Positions 1-6,358 are shown, numbered from the stretch's first letter. The stretch: 7,291 bases of DNA from Candidatus Stahliibacteriota bacterium (GCA_030613445.1 JAUWLY010000139.1:1-7291); one strand, 5' to 3'. The notes: generated by a model from the letters alone, not told the origin. Translations and numbers: made by a program.

Positions 1-1
1 A

Positions 2-1303
2 AGACCCACAACAATAGAGCAGGTGCAGGAGATTGTGCGCTATGCAAATGCTGAACTCATACCGGTTATCGCGCGTGGTTCAGGGTCAGGCATGTCAGGC
101 CAGGCTGTTCCAATAGACGGCGGCATTGTATTGGATCTCAAGAAAATGAATCGTATCATTGAAATACGACCCGCAGATATGCTCTGCAAAGTTGAAGCCG
201 GATTAATCGATGATGACCTTAACAGAGCGCTCAAACCATATGGTCTGTTTTATCCACCATTACCCGCATCAAGCAGGGTCGCGACGATTGGCGGAGAAAT
301 CGCCAATAATGCCTCGGGCATACGGTCAGTGAAATACGGCGCAACGCGCGACTCAGTTCTCGGCATGAAGGTCGTTCTTGCAAATGGCGATCTGGTTAAT
401 CTTGGTTCAAATACTAAGGTCGAGGCATCTGGCTACCAGATTGATAGACTTATGGTAGGTTCTGAAGGTACGCTCGGAATAATTGTAGAAGCAACACTCT
501 CACTCAAACCAATACCGAAATTTCGGTGTATTGGCAGGGTAAGTTTTGATAAACTTGAGGATGCTGGCGAAGCTATATCTGAAATAATTGCAAGCGGTGC
601 CTCACCATCTATGCTTGAGCTAATGGATAATATCGCTATTACTGCAGTCAACACAACGCTTAACATGGGGTTACCTGATGTCGAGGCAATTGTCATGTTC
701 GAAGCAGACGGAAAAGTGAAAGAGGCAGTAGATGCTGAGATTAACTTCATGAAAGAAATCTGCGAAAAACATAATGGTTCTGATATTAAGACGAGCTATG
801 ACCTAAAAGAAAGAACGAAATTATTTGCTGGAAGAAAAAAACTGTTTGCTGCTTTGTCACGATATAAAGAGGGATTATCATGTACTTCTCTGGCTGATGA
901 TATGGCTGTGCCCTATTCAAAAATGGCAGAGTGTGCGAGTAAAATCCATGAAATCGCCAAACGGAATAATGTTGTAATGACTGCATACGGACACTGTGGT
1001 TCAGGATGTATGCATACAAAAATATTAATGGATCCCACAAAAAAAGAGCAGTGGGAAGGCGCAAAACGGGCAGTAGAAGAGGTATATGACTATGTCCGAT
1101 CAGTTGGTGGCACGACCTCTGCTGAACATGGTATTGGGCTTTCTAAAGCACCGGCATGGAAAAAAGAAAAAGCAGATTCGCTCGCTATAATAAAGGCGAT
1201 CAAGAACGCCCTTGATCCAAATAATATTCTAAATCCCCATAAAATGCAGGATGCACCTGATGATTGGATCACTGCAACCAAACTAAGATATCCAGTAGAA
1301 TAG
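2..1303 (+). CDS. glcD: GlcD-type FAD-linked 2-hydroxyacid oxidoreductase, 5' partial
   Basis: The reading frame is open from base 2, so the start codon lies outside the window. The GTG at 23 is internal, because the codons before it (RPTTIEQ) already match the family's N-terminal FAD fold. The visible 433 residues have the order of the family: a PCMH-type FAD-binding domain (RGSGSGMSGQ at 74-103, IGGEIANNASG at 287-319, GSEGTLGI at 458-481), then an FAD-oxidase C-terminal domain with GHCGSGCMH (989-1015) and GGTTSAEHGIG (1106-1138), whose histidines bind a metal in relatives. Family members are about 460-500 residues, so roughly 30-60 are missing. The family oxidises glycolate, D-lactate or related 2-hydroxyacids in the cytoplasm. 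The substrate cannot be read from the sequence, so the symbol is family-level only. An Fe-S partner follows after 8 bases. Oddity: the first metal motif is usually GH.GDGN.H. Confidence 0.9.
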   Translation, partial: RPTTIEQVQEIVRYANAELIPVIARGSGSGMSGQAVPIDGGIVLDLKKMNRIIEIRPADMLCKVEAGLIDDDLNRALKPYGLFYPPLPASSRVATIGGEIANNASGIRSVKYGATRDSVLGMKVVLANGDLVNLGSNTKVEASGYQIDRLMVGSEGTLGIIVEATLSLKPIPKFRCIGRVSFDKLEDAGEAISEIIASGASPSMLELMDNIAITAVNTTLNMGLPDVEAIVMFEADGKVKEAVDAEINFMKEICEKHNGSDIKTSYDLKERTKLFAGRKKLFAALSRYKEGLSCTSLADDMAVPYSKMAECASKIHEIAKRNNVVMTAYGHCGSGCMHTKILMDPTKKEQWEGAKRAVEEVYDYVRSVGGTTSAEHGIGLSKAPAWKKEKADSLAIIKAIKNALDPNNILNPHKMQDAPDDWITATKLRYPVE

Positions 1304-1307
1304 GAGA
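1302..1307 (+). promoter_or_regulatory. Ribosome binding site of the Fe-S subunit gene, overlapping the upstream stop
   Basis: AGGAGA overlaps the TAG stop of the oxidoreductase gene. The AGGAG core lies five bases before the ATG at 1312. This favours 1312 over the longer in-frame start at 1264, which lies inside the upstream gene and adds 16 residues (MDHCNQTK...) with no family resemblance. The arrangement suggests translational coupling. Confidence 0.8.
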
Positions 1308-1311
1308 GAAC

Positions 1312-2373
1312 ATGGAAACTAAAAACATAAAATCATGGAATGATGAATTGAATGTTTGCATAAGGTGCGCCTACTGTTTTGAAGGATGCCCTGTTTTTAA
1401 AATCACTGGTTGGGAGACTGATTCGGCAAGAGGAAAAACCATTCTCGCCTATGGCATGCTCACAGGCGATCTCGAACCCTCTCAGTATATTGCTGACAAG
1501 CTATTCCAGTGTACTTATTGCCGGGATTGCTCTGAGCGATGTTCAGCCAATGTTCCTGTAGTAGATGTTCTTGCAGCAGCACGGGCAGACCTTGTTGAAG
1601 CAGGGTTTGCATCTGATACACATAAAGGCATGGCTAAGAATGTTAAGGAAACCGGTAATATTTTCGGCGATAAAGAAATAAAAGCGCCTGTCCAACAGGG
1701 TGAAATACCTGTATATATAGGATGTCAATATCTTGCCCGCCCCAATCAGACAAAAATGTATTTAAAGATCCTTGAGAAACTTGGGGTAAAACCGCTGGTC
1801 AAAGACGAGATATGCTGTGGCTATCCTTTATATGCACTTGGATTCAAAAAGGAATTCGCAGAACATAAAAAGAAATTCTTGGAAATCTTTCCAGAAAAAG
1901 AAATAATAGCCCTCTGCCCTACTTGTGCAGCCTACATACATGAAGAATATGGAAAAGACGTTAAACACATAACCCAGACTATACTGGAACATATCCCTGA
2001 AAAGAATCTGGGCTTAAAGGCAACTTATCATGACCCTTGTGATCTTTCACGCGTCATGGGCATTACTGAAGAACCCCGAGAAATCCTGAAAAAACTCGGC
2101 ATTGAAATTGTTGAAATGCCAAGAAACAGAAAAACCTCTCATTGTTGTGGTGGTGGTGGTGGTATACTGATGTCAGATGTGAACCTTTCAGATGATATCG
2201 CAATCCTACGTATTAAACAGGCGATCGAAACCGGTGCACCGCTCCTTATTACTCCATGTCCAACGTGTGAACAGGTATTAAAGAAAGCAGCAACTGTGGT
2301 AAACGAAAAGGGCAACGGTACTATTCAAGTCAAGAACTTAAGCGATATAGTCTGGAAAGCTCTTAGATCGTAA
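1312..2373 (+). CDS. glcF: GlcF/HdrD-type iron-sulfur oxidoreductase subunit
   Basis: This 353-residue soluble protein carries two [4Fe-4S] ferredoxin-type motifs, Cys16/19/22/26 (CIRCAYCFEGCP) and Cys67/70/73/77 (CTYCRDCSERCS). Two cysteine-rich CCG domains follow: the first with Cys138, Cys168-Cys169 and CPTC at 202-205; the second with Cys243, CCGGGGG at 278-284 and CPTC at 316-319. CCG domains hold Fe-S clusters or disulfide sites in GlcF, LutA/LldE and heterodisulfide reductase HdrB/HdrD. It is somewhat shorter than E. coli GlcF (about 400 residues). Lying eight bases after the FAD enzyme gene, it is most simply the electron-transfer partner, taking electrons from FAD to a quinone, Etf or other carrier. 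No membrane segment is visible, and the acceptor is unknown. The symbol is family-level. All expected cluster cysteines are present. Confidence 0.9.
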   Translation: METKNIKSWNDELNVCIRCAYCFEGCPVFKITGWETDSARGKTILAYGMLTGDLEPSQYIADKLFQCTYCRDCSERCSANVPVVDVLAAARADLVEAGFASDTHKGMAKNVKETGNIFGDKEIKAPVQQGEIPVYIGCQYLARPNQTKMYLKILEKLGVKPLVKDEICCGYPLYALGFKKEFAEHKKKFLEIFPEKEIIALCPTCAAYIHEEYGKDVKHITQTILEHIPEKNLGLKATYHDPCDLSRVMGITEEPREILKKLGIEIVEMPRNRKTSHCCGGGGGILMSDVNLSDDIAILRIKQAIETGAPLLITPCPTCEQVLKKAATVVNEKGNGTIQVKNLSDIVWKALRS

Positions 2374-2398
2374 ATATATCTTTTGTTTTCACTGAAAT

Positions 2399-2431
2399 AC
2401 ATAAAGGGACGGTTATACCGTCCCTTTATGT
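2399..2431. terminator. Hairpin terminator after the Fe-S subunit gene
   Basis: This is a perfect 15-bp inverted repeat (ACATAAAGGGACGGT and its complement) around a 3-base TAT loop, starting 26 bases after the TAA stop. The descending arm contains TTT but no long T-run follows, so termination in the + direction is inferred from stem strength and position. Confidence 0.65.
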
Positions 2432-2541
2432 TAACCTACAACTTTCTCAAGGGCAAGGAATACAGATACATCCATTCAGTTCAAAATAATGGGCATTCAG
2501 CAAATGATCTGGAAGGCACTCACATAAGTTAGAACATATAT

Positions 2542-2571
2542 AAAAAGGGGACGCACATACGTCCTCTTTTT
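2542..2571. terminator. Bidirectional intrinsic terminator between convergent genes
   Basis: AAAAAGGGGACG pairs with CGTCCTCTTTTT across a 6-base CACATA loop, giving 12 pairs with one G.T. On the - strand a G+C stem is followed by TTTTTATATA, a classic intrinsic terminator for the gene ending at 2629. On the + strand the stem ends in CTTTTT and can back up the first hairpin. Confidence 0.8.
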
Positions 2572-2628
2572 GCTTACCCAACTACTTTCCTACACTACAA
2601 TATTTTTTTTCGAATATGAAAATAAAAT

Positions 2629-3387
2629 CTATTCTCCAAGATGACGTATAAGAGCATATTTTCTGGGTACCACAAGATCGGCTTTTTTTGCTGGTTGATC
2701 TTCTTTTACTCTGTAAGCAACGTCCATGATTTCAATAAAATTCGCAGTATAGTCCTTTAAAACACCGGGATATTCAAATACTTTATCATCTTTAACCAAC
2801 TCGAGTACAACTTTCTTCCCGATATGCCTTTCTAATAAAGGCTCGAAAGAAGTTCCCAAAGAACCCACCAATTCTTGTTTTAGCTGTGAAACGTATTTGT
2901 CTTGAGAACTCATTATGGCACCTGCACCAGTCGTTCTTTTAGCTTGTCCAATAAGCAAATTTACCACTTCCATAACTGAATCTTTTACTGTTTTAAAAAA
3001 ATTCTGTATCCTTCTTCTAAGCCTTCTTAATGCTGTAGGATGATAGGTCCTTTTTAATTCCTTCTCCCTCTTTCTTTTACTGTGTTCATCTAATTTATCG
3101 TGAAAGCGGATTAAAGCTCGAATATTAGAATACTCGTTTTTATATAAAATATAGCTCGTCTCGTCGTGTCCCTTTTTATCTTTGTGCTTGATTGAATAGA
3201 TCAATTCAAAACCGGTATTTTCCGAGCGCAGTTTACCCCAGACTATCTTACCAGTCGTTTGCTCTAAGGTTATCATATCTTGAGAAAAATCCTTGAGGCA
3301 TTTATCTCTGCTTCTTCCTTTTATAAAAGCTGCAACAACTGTGAATATGATTATAGAAACTATAGTTATAGCAAATGTATCGGGCAT
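2629..3387 (-). CDS. Conserved-looking membrane-anchored protein of unknown function with Sm-like C-terminus
   Basis: This encodes 252 residues. The ATG at 3387 is preferred because AAAGGAG (3394-3400) sits six bases upstream; a longer TTG start at 3411 would place that site inside the gene. Residues 4-22 form one hydrophobic segment followed by KGRSRDK, so by the positive-inside rule the bulk faces the cytoplasm. Residues 46-95 look like a beta-rich domain (SENTGFELIY, SYILYKNEYSN). Residues 104-136 are strongly basic (RRLRRRIQNFF), possibly contacting membrane or nucleic acid. Residues 189-223 (IGKKVVLELV...GVLKDYTANFIEIMDV) resemble a small Sm/LSm-like barrel. I recall similar uncharacterised proteins but cannot name a family. 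The gene has its own promoter-like site and ends at a strong terminator, so it is probably transcribed separately from the msr gene. No function is assigned. Confidence 0.8.
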   Translation of the reverse strand: MPDTFAITIVSIIIFTVVAAFIKGRSRDKCLKDFSQDMITLEQTTGKIVWGKLRSENTGFELIYSIKHKDKKGHDETSYILYKNEYSNIRALIRFHDKLDEHSKRKREKELKRTYHPTALRRLRRRIQNFFKTVKDSVMEVVNLLIGQAKRTTGAGAIMSSQDKYVSQLKQELVGSLGTSFEPLLERHIGKKVVLELVKDDKVFEYPGVLKDYTANFIEIMDVAYRVKEDQPAKKADLVVPRKYALIRHLGE

Positions 3388-3393
3388 AAGAAA

Positions 3394-3400
3394 CTCCTTT
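3394..3400 (-). promoter_or_regulatory. Ribosome binding site setting the start of the 252-residue gene
   Basis: AAAGGAG on the - strand lies six bases before the ATG at 3387. It supports that start over the upstream in-frame TTG at 3411. Confidence 0.8.
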
Positions 3401-3421
3401 TTAAAAGTCAATCATCCGATC

Positions 3422-3449
3422 ATTCTATTCATCAATACTACGATGTCAA
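3422..3449 (-). promoter_or_regulatory. Sigma-70-type promoter of the 252-residue gene
   Basis: On the - strand TTGACA (3449-3444) is separated by 16 bp from TAGAAT (3427-3422). Transcription would start near 3415, giving a leader of about 28 bases. The site lies in the gap after the msr gene and implies an independent transcription unit. Confidence 0.7.
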
Positions 3450-3471
3450 TGAAATTTAACACTACACCTAC

Positions 3472-3487
3472 TCTGGTAATTACCAGA
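3472..3487. promoter_or_regulatory. 16-bp perfect palindrome, candidate regulator site
   Basis: TCTGGTAATTACCAGA is fully self-complementary with no spacer. It is centred at 3479.5, about 65 bp upstream of the predicted start of transcription near 3415, a position typical of activator sites. It has no T-run and too short a stem-loop for a convincing terminator. The binding protein is unknown. Confidence 0.4.
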
Positions 3488-3504
3488 ATGAGAGACTGAC
3501 TGCC

Positions 3505-3520
3505 GTAAGTGCACGCTTAC
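3505..3520. other. Small hairpin directly after the msr gene stop
   Basis: GTAAGTGCACGCTTAC can fold into a 6-bp stem (one G.T pair) with a 4-base loop, immediately downstream of the TGA of the methionine sulfoxide reductase gene. No T-run follows on the - strand. It may aid transcript ending or stability, but the evidence is weak. Confidence 0.25.
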
Positions 3521-4615
3521 TCAATCGCCAAAAAGATCTAGATATTTTCCATACCCTTCTTTCTCAAGATCTTCTTTTGCAATAAAGCGTAAAGCCGATG
3601 AATTAATGCAGTAGCGAAGTCCGATCGGTTCAGGTCCATCATAAAAAACATGCCCGAGATGCGAATCAGCTTGTTTACTCCTTACCTCTGCACGTACCGT
3701 GCCCGAGGTTAAGTCTGCTTTCTCCACAATCTTTTCTGGTTCGAGTGTTTTAGTGAAACTCGGCCAACCAGTCCCTGAATTAAACTTATCCTTGGAACTG
3801 AACAGTGGTTCCCCAGAAACAATATCCACATAGATGCCATCTTTTTTATTATCCCAGTATTCATTGGCAAATGGTGGCTCAGTACCGCACTGCTGAGTCA
3901 CCTTATATTGAAGAGGCGATAGTCTTACCTTCAATTTATCATCTGGAGATCCGTTCTTGCGAAACAAGAAATCCTTTGCCTTTCCAGTCTGCCATATACT
4001 CTTTTGGAACTGTCCCCGACTAGATCCAGTTTTATATGAGTTATACTGGATCGGACACGTTTTAAAATAATCTTGATGGTAATCCTCTGCTTTGTAGAAT
4101 GTTGTAACTTGTTGTATATCAGTAGCAACTGGTTTTTCAAAAAGACCTGATTCATTCAAGGCTTTTTTGGATTCTTCAGCAAGTCTTTTCTGCTCTTTAT
4201 CATGATAAAAAATCGCTGTTTGGTATTGAGAACCCCGGTCAGTGAACTGACCACCAGGATCAGTCGGGTCAATTGTCTGCCAAAAAACATTCAACAATTC
4301 GTCATAACTTATCTTTTTAGGATCATACCTTACCTGAACAGCTTCAAGATGACCAGTCGTCCCTTTGCAAACCTCTTCATAGGAAGGGTTTTCCTTATGT
4401 CCACCAGTATAGCCGGAAATAACCTCATTGACACCAGCTAATTGTTCAAAAGGCTGTTCCATACACCAAAAACAGCCACCCGCAAAGGTTGCAACATCAA
4501 GCTTTGACCCGGTGGATGGTTTGCCTATTTGGGCTATCTGTTTAATCTTATCGCTATTCATACATGCCACGGCCATAAATGACATTATAATTAGATACAA
4601 GGAAATGACTTTCAA
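3521..4615 (-). CDS. msrAB: Fused methionine sulfoxide reductase MsrA-MsrB, predicted lipoprotein
   Basis: This 364-residue bifunctional enzyme reduces both S- and R-methionine sulfoxide in oxidised proteins. Residues 1-18 form a short hydrophobic signal ending in MAVAC, a slightly atypical lipobox with Cys18 as lipidation site, so the enzyme probably acts outside the cytoplasmic membrane. The MsrA domain (about 40-195) has GCFWC at 47-51 with catalytic Cys48, GYTGG at 68-72, TGH at 87-89, YHQDY at 179-183 and possible resolving Cys187. The MsrB domain (about 229-350) has CGTEPPF from 243, SGTGWPSF at 280-287, HLGHVF at 319-324 and RYCINSSAL with catalytic Cys336. The zinc-binding CxxC pairs of many MsrB proteins are absent (VDIVSGEPLF instead); Cys243 is the likely resolving residue. 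The TTG start at 4615 is supported by AAGGAGG seven bases upstream; the nearby upstream ATG is out of frame. Electron donors (thioredoxin or a CcdA-type relay) are not in view. Confidence 0.96.
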   Translation of the reverse strand: MKVISLYLIIMSFMAVACMNSDKIKQIAQIGKPSTGSKLDVATFAGGCFWCMEQPFEQLAGVNEVISGYTGGHKENPSYEEVCKGTTGHLEAVQVRYDPKKISYDELLNVFWQTIDPTDPGGQFTDRGSQYQTAIFYHDKEQKRLAEESKKALNESGLFEKPVATDIQQVTTFYKAEDYHQDYFKTCPIQYNSYKTGSSRGQFQKSIWQTGKAKDFLFRKNGSPDDKLKVRLSPLQYKVTQQCGTEPPFANEYWDNKKDGIYVDIVSGEPLFSSKDKFNSGTGWPSFTKTLEPEKIVEKADLTSGTVRAEVRSKQADSHLGHVFYDGPEPIGLRYCINSSALRFIAKEDLEKEGYGKYLDLFGD

Positions 4616-4622
4616 TTATGAA

Positions 4623-4629
4623 CCTCCTT
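4623..4629 (-). promoter_or_regulatory. Ribosome binding site setting the TTG start of msrAB
   Basis: AAGGAGG on the - strand lies seven bases before the TTG at 4615. It is strong evidence that TTG is the real initiation codon. Confidence 0.85.
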
Positions 4630-4635
4630 ATTGAT

Positions 4636-4663
4636 TTCATATATCTGTATTTAAGACAGTCAA
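4636..4663 (-). promoter_or_regulatory. Probable promoter of msrAB
   Basis: On the - strand TTGACT (4663-4658), a 16-bp spacer, then TATGAA (4641-4636), a 4/6 match to the -10 consensus. Transcription would start near 4629, almost at the Shine-Dalgarno sequence, giving a leader of about 14 bases. The weak -10 lowers confidence; the gene could also be read through from upstream. Confidence 0.5.
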
Positions 4664-4700
4664 GAACAGTAATTGGTTCATAAAAGATGAGTCATCCAAT

Positions 4701-5354
4701 TTAATCGCCATACTCATAATCAAAATTTAGCAAGGTTTCAAAAGTATCGGAATCGACCGACCAGATAATCCTGATCCCTACATTGGCCACGTATTCATCG
4801 TAAGTAGTCGGTATTTGCCGCGAGCCAATATATGTTTCTGCTTCATTTATTGTCGCTTCAGACAATGCTGGCTTCACCTCGGCAAGCTCGCCCTCACCCA
4901 GTGTTACATAATGTCCATCATCAACCTTGTGTATCAACATCCATTCAGATGTTGTATTTTCCAAACCGCTTATAGACCAGACACCACCAGACCCGTCCTC
5001 ATTAAATCGAATATCAGTAGTATACTGCTGTTCAACACGTGATATGCGGAAATCTGTATTATCAGAAATAATATACAGATCGGCATTGAATACATCACCA
5101 TAGGGACCAAGGAAATCCCACAGAGAATAGTTGAGTCTACTATTATCCTTGATATCCGAGATATCAGTATACAGTGAGTCGCTTCCACTCGGTGTTATAC
5201 CTTCTTCACCTTCATAAAAATCAGGCATCTTGATGGTAAAATACGGTAAAATCAGAGTGAGCGTATCTTCGGCACATGCACTATCTACACAAAATAATGC
5301 AAGTAATACTATTATAATAGTGGATTCGTGTGAGAATGTTCTTCTCGGCGTCAT
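4701..5354 (-). CDS. Secreted acidic protein of unknown function
   Basis: This encodes 217 residues. ATG at 5354 is supported by GGAG (5361-5364 on the opposite strand) six bases upstream. The N-terminus has RR at 4-5, a hydrophobic stretch at about 12-23 and a signal peptidase I-like ACA|ED site after residue 28, so the mature protein of about 189 residues is exported. The mature part has no cysteine and is strongly acidic (roughly 40 Asp/Glu against about 10 Lys/Arg). It is rich in alternating hydrophobic and polar residues, suggesting a beta-rich fold. No membrane anchor, lipobox or known motif is visible and I do not recognise the family. It starts 45 bases after the TPR-like gene with no clear promoter, so co-transcription is likely. 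It ends 85 bases before the msr gene. Confidence 0.8.
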   Translation of the reverse strand: MTPRRTFSHESTIIIVLLALFCVDSACAEDTLTLILPYFTIKMPDFYEGEEGITPSGSDSLYTDISDIKDNSRLNYSLWDFLGPYGDVFNADLYIISDNTDFRISRVEQQYTTDIRFNEDGSGGVWSISGLENTTSEWMLIHKVDDGHYVTLGEGELAEVKPALSEATINEAETYIGSRQIPTTYDEYVANVGIRIIWSVDSDTFETLLNFDYEYGD

Positions 5355-5399
5355 TGTACACTCCGTTTTTCACTATTATTTAACTTGTTACTTATATCA

Positions 5400-6119
5400 T
5401 CACTCATGTGATACATCCTTTTCTTTGTCCAGTGACAGAAGAAAATCTTCCCATTCTTTTATAATTTTAGCATCTGCTTTAGCATCCTTATATCTCTTAA
5501 TAATGATCTTGGCACCACGTTTTGCTTTTTCGATCTTACCAAAACCGCGGTATGCATAACAGCCAAACTCACCCGCTCTTATCTGCAAAACAATACTTTT
5601 ATTCCTAACCCCGAACTTATGGGCATTTATGCATTGTTCTTCAAGGTATGCCCATTGTTGGTGTTCCTTTGCCCAGTACATCCTCCAGTACCATGTATCC
5701 TCACATAATTTCAGATCATCCAACTCCTGAAAAGCGATTTGCAATGCCTTACCCATTACCTCATTCATCTCTCTTATAGCTCCGAGAAAACCAAGTGTAT
5801 TGCCATAAGAAAAGGAATAATCATACAGCGTAGCCTTATTGAACTGACCAAGCGCAGCTTCCACGAGCTTCGATTCAAATATTGTTCGCGCCTTGTCATA
5901 ACGTTTAAGGTCCATTAAACAGTATGCTTTTCTGAGTTCAATCATACCCATAAATTCACCAGTCATAACTCTTGCCTCATTGTAGTCTTCAAAAGGTGCG
6001 TGCAAATCATCATAGGCGTGTAATGCTTCTTCGTATTTTCCTTCACGAGCAAGAGCAGCTGCTTTGTCAAATCTCTCAATAAATGTCTTGCTGACTGGTA
6101 AGTTGGCGGTATAACTCAT
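5400..6119 (-). CDS. TPR-like repeat protein, cytoplasmic
   Basis: This 239-residue helical protein starts with MSYTANLPV. The first helical pair (about residues 14-43, RFDKAAALAREGKYEEALHAY) and the second (about 59-85, RKAYCLMDLKRYDKARTIF) match the TPR pattern of small residue, aromatic, then EEAL/DKA. Later helices are more diverged and include a tryptophan/tyrosine-rich patch (DTWYWRMYWAKEHQQW). TPR proteins act as protein-binding scaffolds; the partner is unknown. No signal peptide or membrane segment is seen. The start at 6119 overlaps the TGA of the preceding ORF (ATGA), typical of translational coupling. An in-frame ATG at 6185 would add 22 residues but lacks a spaced ribosome binding site and lies over the upstream ORF. 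The C-terminus is lysine-rich (KRYKDAKADAKIIKEW). Confidence 0.78.
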   Translation of the reverse strand: MSYTANLPVSKTFIERFDKAAALAREGKYEEALHAYDDLHAPFEDYNEARVMTGEFMGMIELRKAYCLMDLKRYDKARTIFESKLVEAALGQFNKATLYDYSFSYGNTLGFLGAIREMNEVMGKALQIAFQELDDLKLCEDTWYWRMYWAKEHQQWAYLEEQCINAHKFGVRNKSIVLQIRAGEFGCYAYRGFGKIEKAKRGAKIIIKRYKDAKADAKIIKEWEDFLLSLDKEKDVSHE

Positions 6120-6349
6120 CTTAGTGCTCTTTTTCTCCAACGCCCTTGAGCCATTGCTTGCAATTGTTCGCTTGTCAGTCGCCATCCTGCTATTATATTG
6201 GCTTTTCTCGCGTGTTTAATGAATGTCTCTTTACCTAGGTCCTCTGGGAAGATCAGCTTCATATTCCTGAAGTTATTCAAACCAGTGGCGAGATAATGTC
6301 TTAATTCGTCACGAACCCTCCAGATACAAAGCACTGTCGTTGGCTGCAT
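6116..6349 (-). CDS. Small ORF resembling the N-terminal stub of a D-2-hydroxyacid dehydrogenase, possibly a relic
   Basis: This encodes 77 residues. The stretch LIFPEDLGKETFIKHARKA followed by NIIAGWRLTSEQL looks like the first lobe of D-isomer-specific 2-hydroxyacid dehydrogenases, where an acidic FPED-type segment leads into AD.I.GWR.T.E.L just before the GAGVD motif. Here the frame ends at GRWRKRALR and stop, so the GAGVD segment, the NAD-binding GxGxxG fold and the catalytic Arg/Glu/His are all missing (a full enzyme has about 310-330 residues). It would not be a working dehydrogenase. The ATG at 6349 has no ribosome binding site and lies only a few bases from the predicted transcription start; an internal ATG at 6262 has a weak AGGA nearby. 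The stop overlaps the next gene by ATGA, so it could instead be a small leader cistron. The family match is from recall. Confidence 0.45.
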   Translation of the reverse strand: MQPTTVLCIWRVRDELRHYLATGLNNFRNMKLIFPEDLGKETFIKHARKANIIAGWRLTSEQLQAMAQGRWRKRALR

Positions 6350-6358
6350 TATACAATC

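Larger units (their letters stand above)
2394..2590. repeat. Two diverged copies of a ~55-base hairpin element in the convergent gap
   Basis: Copy 1 (about 2394-2448) and copy 2 (about 2532-2590) share the same layout: GAA.ATA.ATAAA, a GGGACG hairpin arm, an ATA-containing loop, CGTCC, a T-rich stretch, then a shared flank. The flank reads TTAACCTACAACTTTC in copy 1 and TTACCCAACTACTTTC in copy 2, 13 of 16 identical by eye. The copies are about 140 bases apart. Similarity outside the stems suggests duplication of one element rather than two independent terminators. It may be a local duplication or a dispersed REP-like repeat. Confidence 0.55.

Noticed and set aside
786..1064. 92-codon - strand ORF inside the oxidoreductase gene
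   Set aside because: It is antisense to a well-conserved enzyme, has low-complexity composition and no domain; a shadow frame.
1264..1311. Longer start for the Fe-S subunit gene
   Set aside because: It lies inside the upstream gene, has no ribosome site and adds a non-family peptide. AGGAG before 1312 decides the start.
2602..2610. Run of T as an additional + strand terminator
   Set aside because: No stable stem precedes it directly; the hairpins at 2399-2431 and 2542-2571 explain termination.
2374..2628. Convergent gap as a CRISPR or small mobile element
   Set aside because: Only two diverged copies, no regular spacers, no transposase ORF and no target-site duplication are visible.
3388..3411. 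TTG start extending the 252-residue protein by eight residues
   Set aside because: The strong AAAGGAG site would then lie inside the gene; it is correctly spaced for ATG at 3387.
3931..4155. 74-codon - strand ORF inside msrAB
   Set aside because: It overlaps the msrAB coding region in another frame, where the MsrA and MsrB motifs are intact.
4671..4701. AATTGG/CCAATT inverted repeat after the acidic secreted protein gene as a terminator
   Set aside because: The stem is only 6 bp and A+T-rich around a 19-base loop, with no T-run; too weak to call.
6120..6185. ATG at 6185 as the start of the TPR-like gene
   Set aside because: No spaced ribosome site, and it would overlap the upstream ORF by 70 bases. 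The ATGA junction at 6116-6119 is more natural, though not proven.
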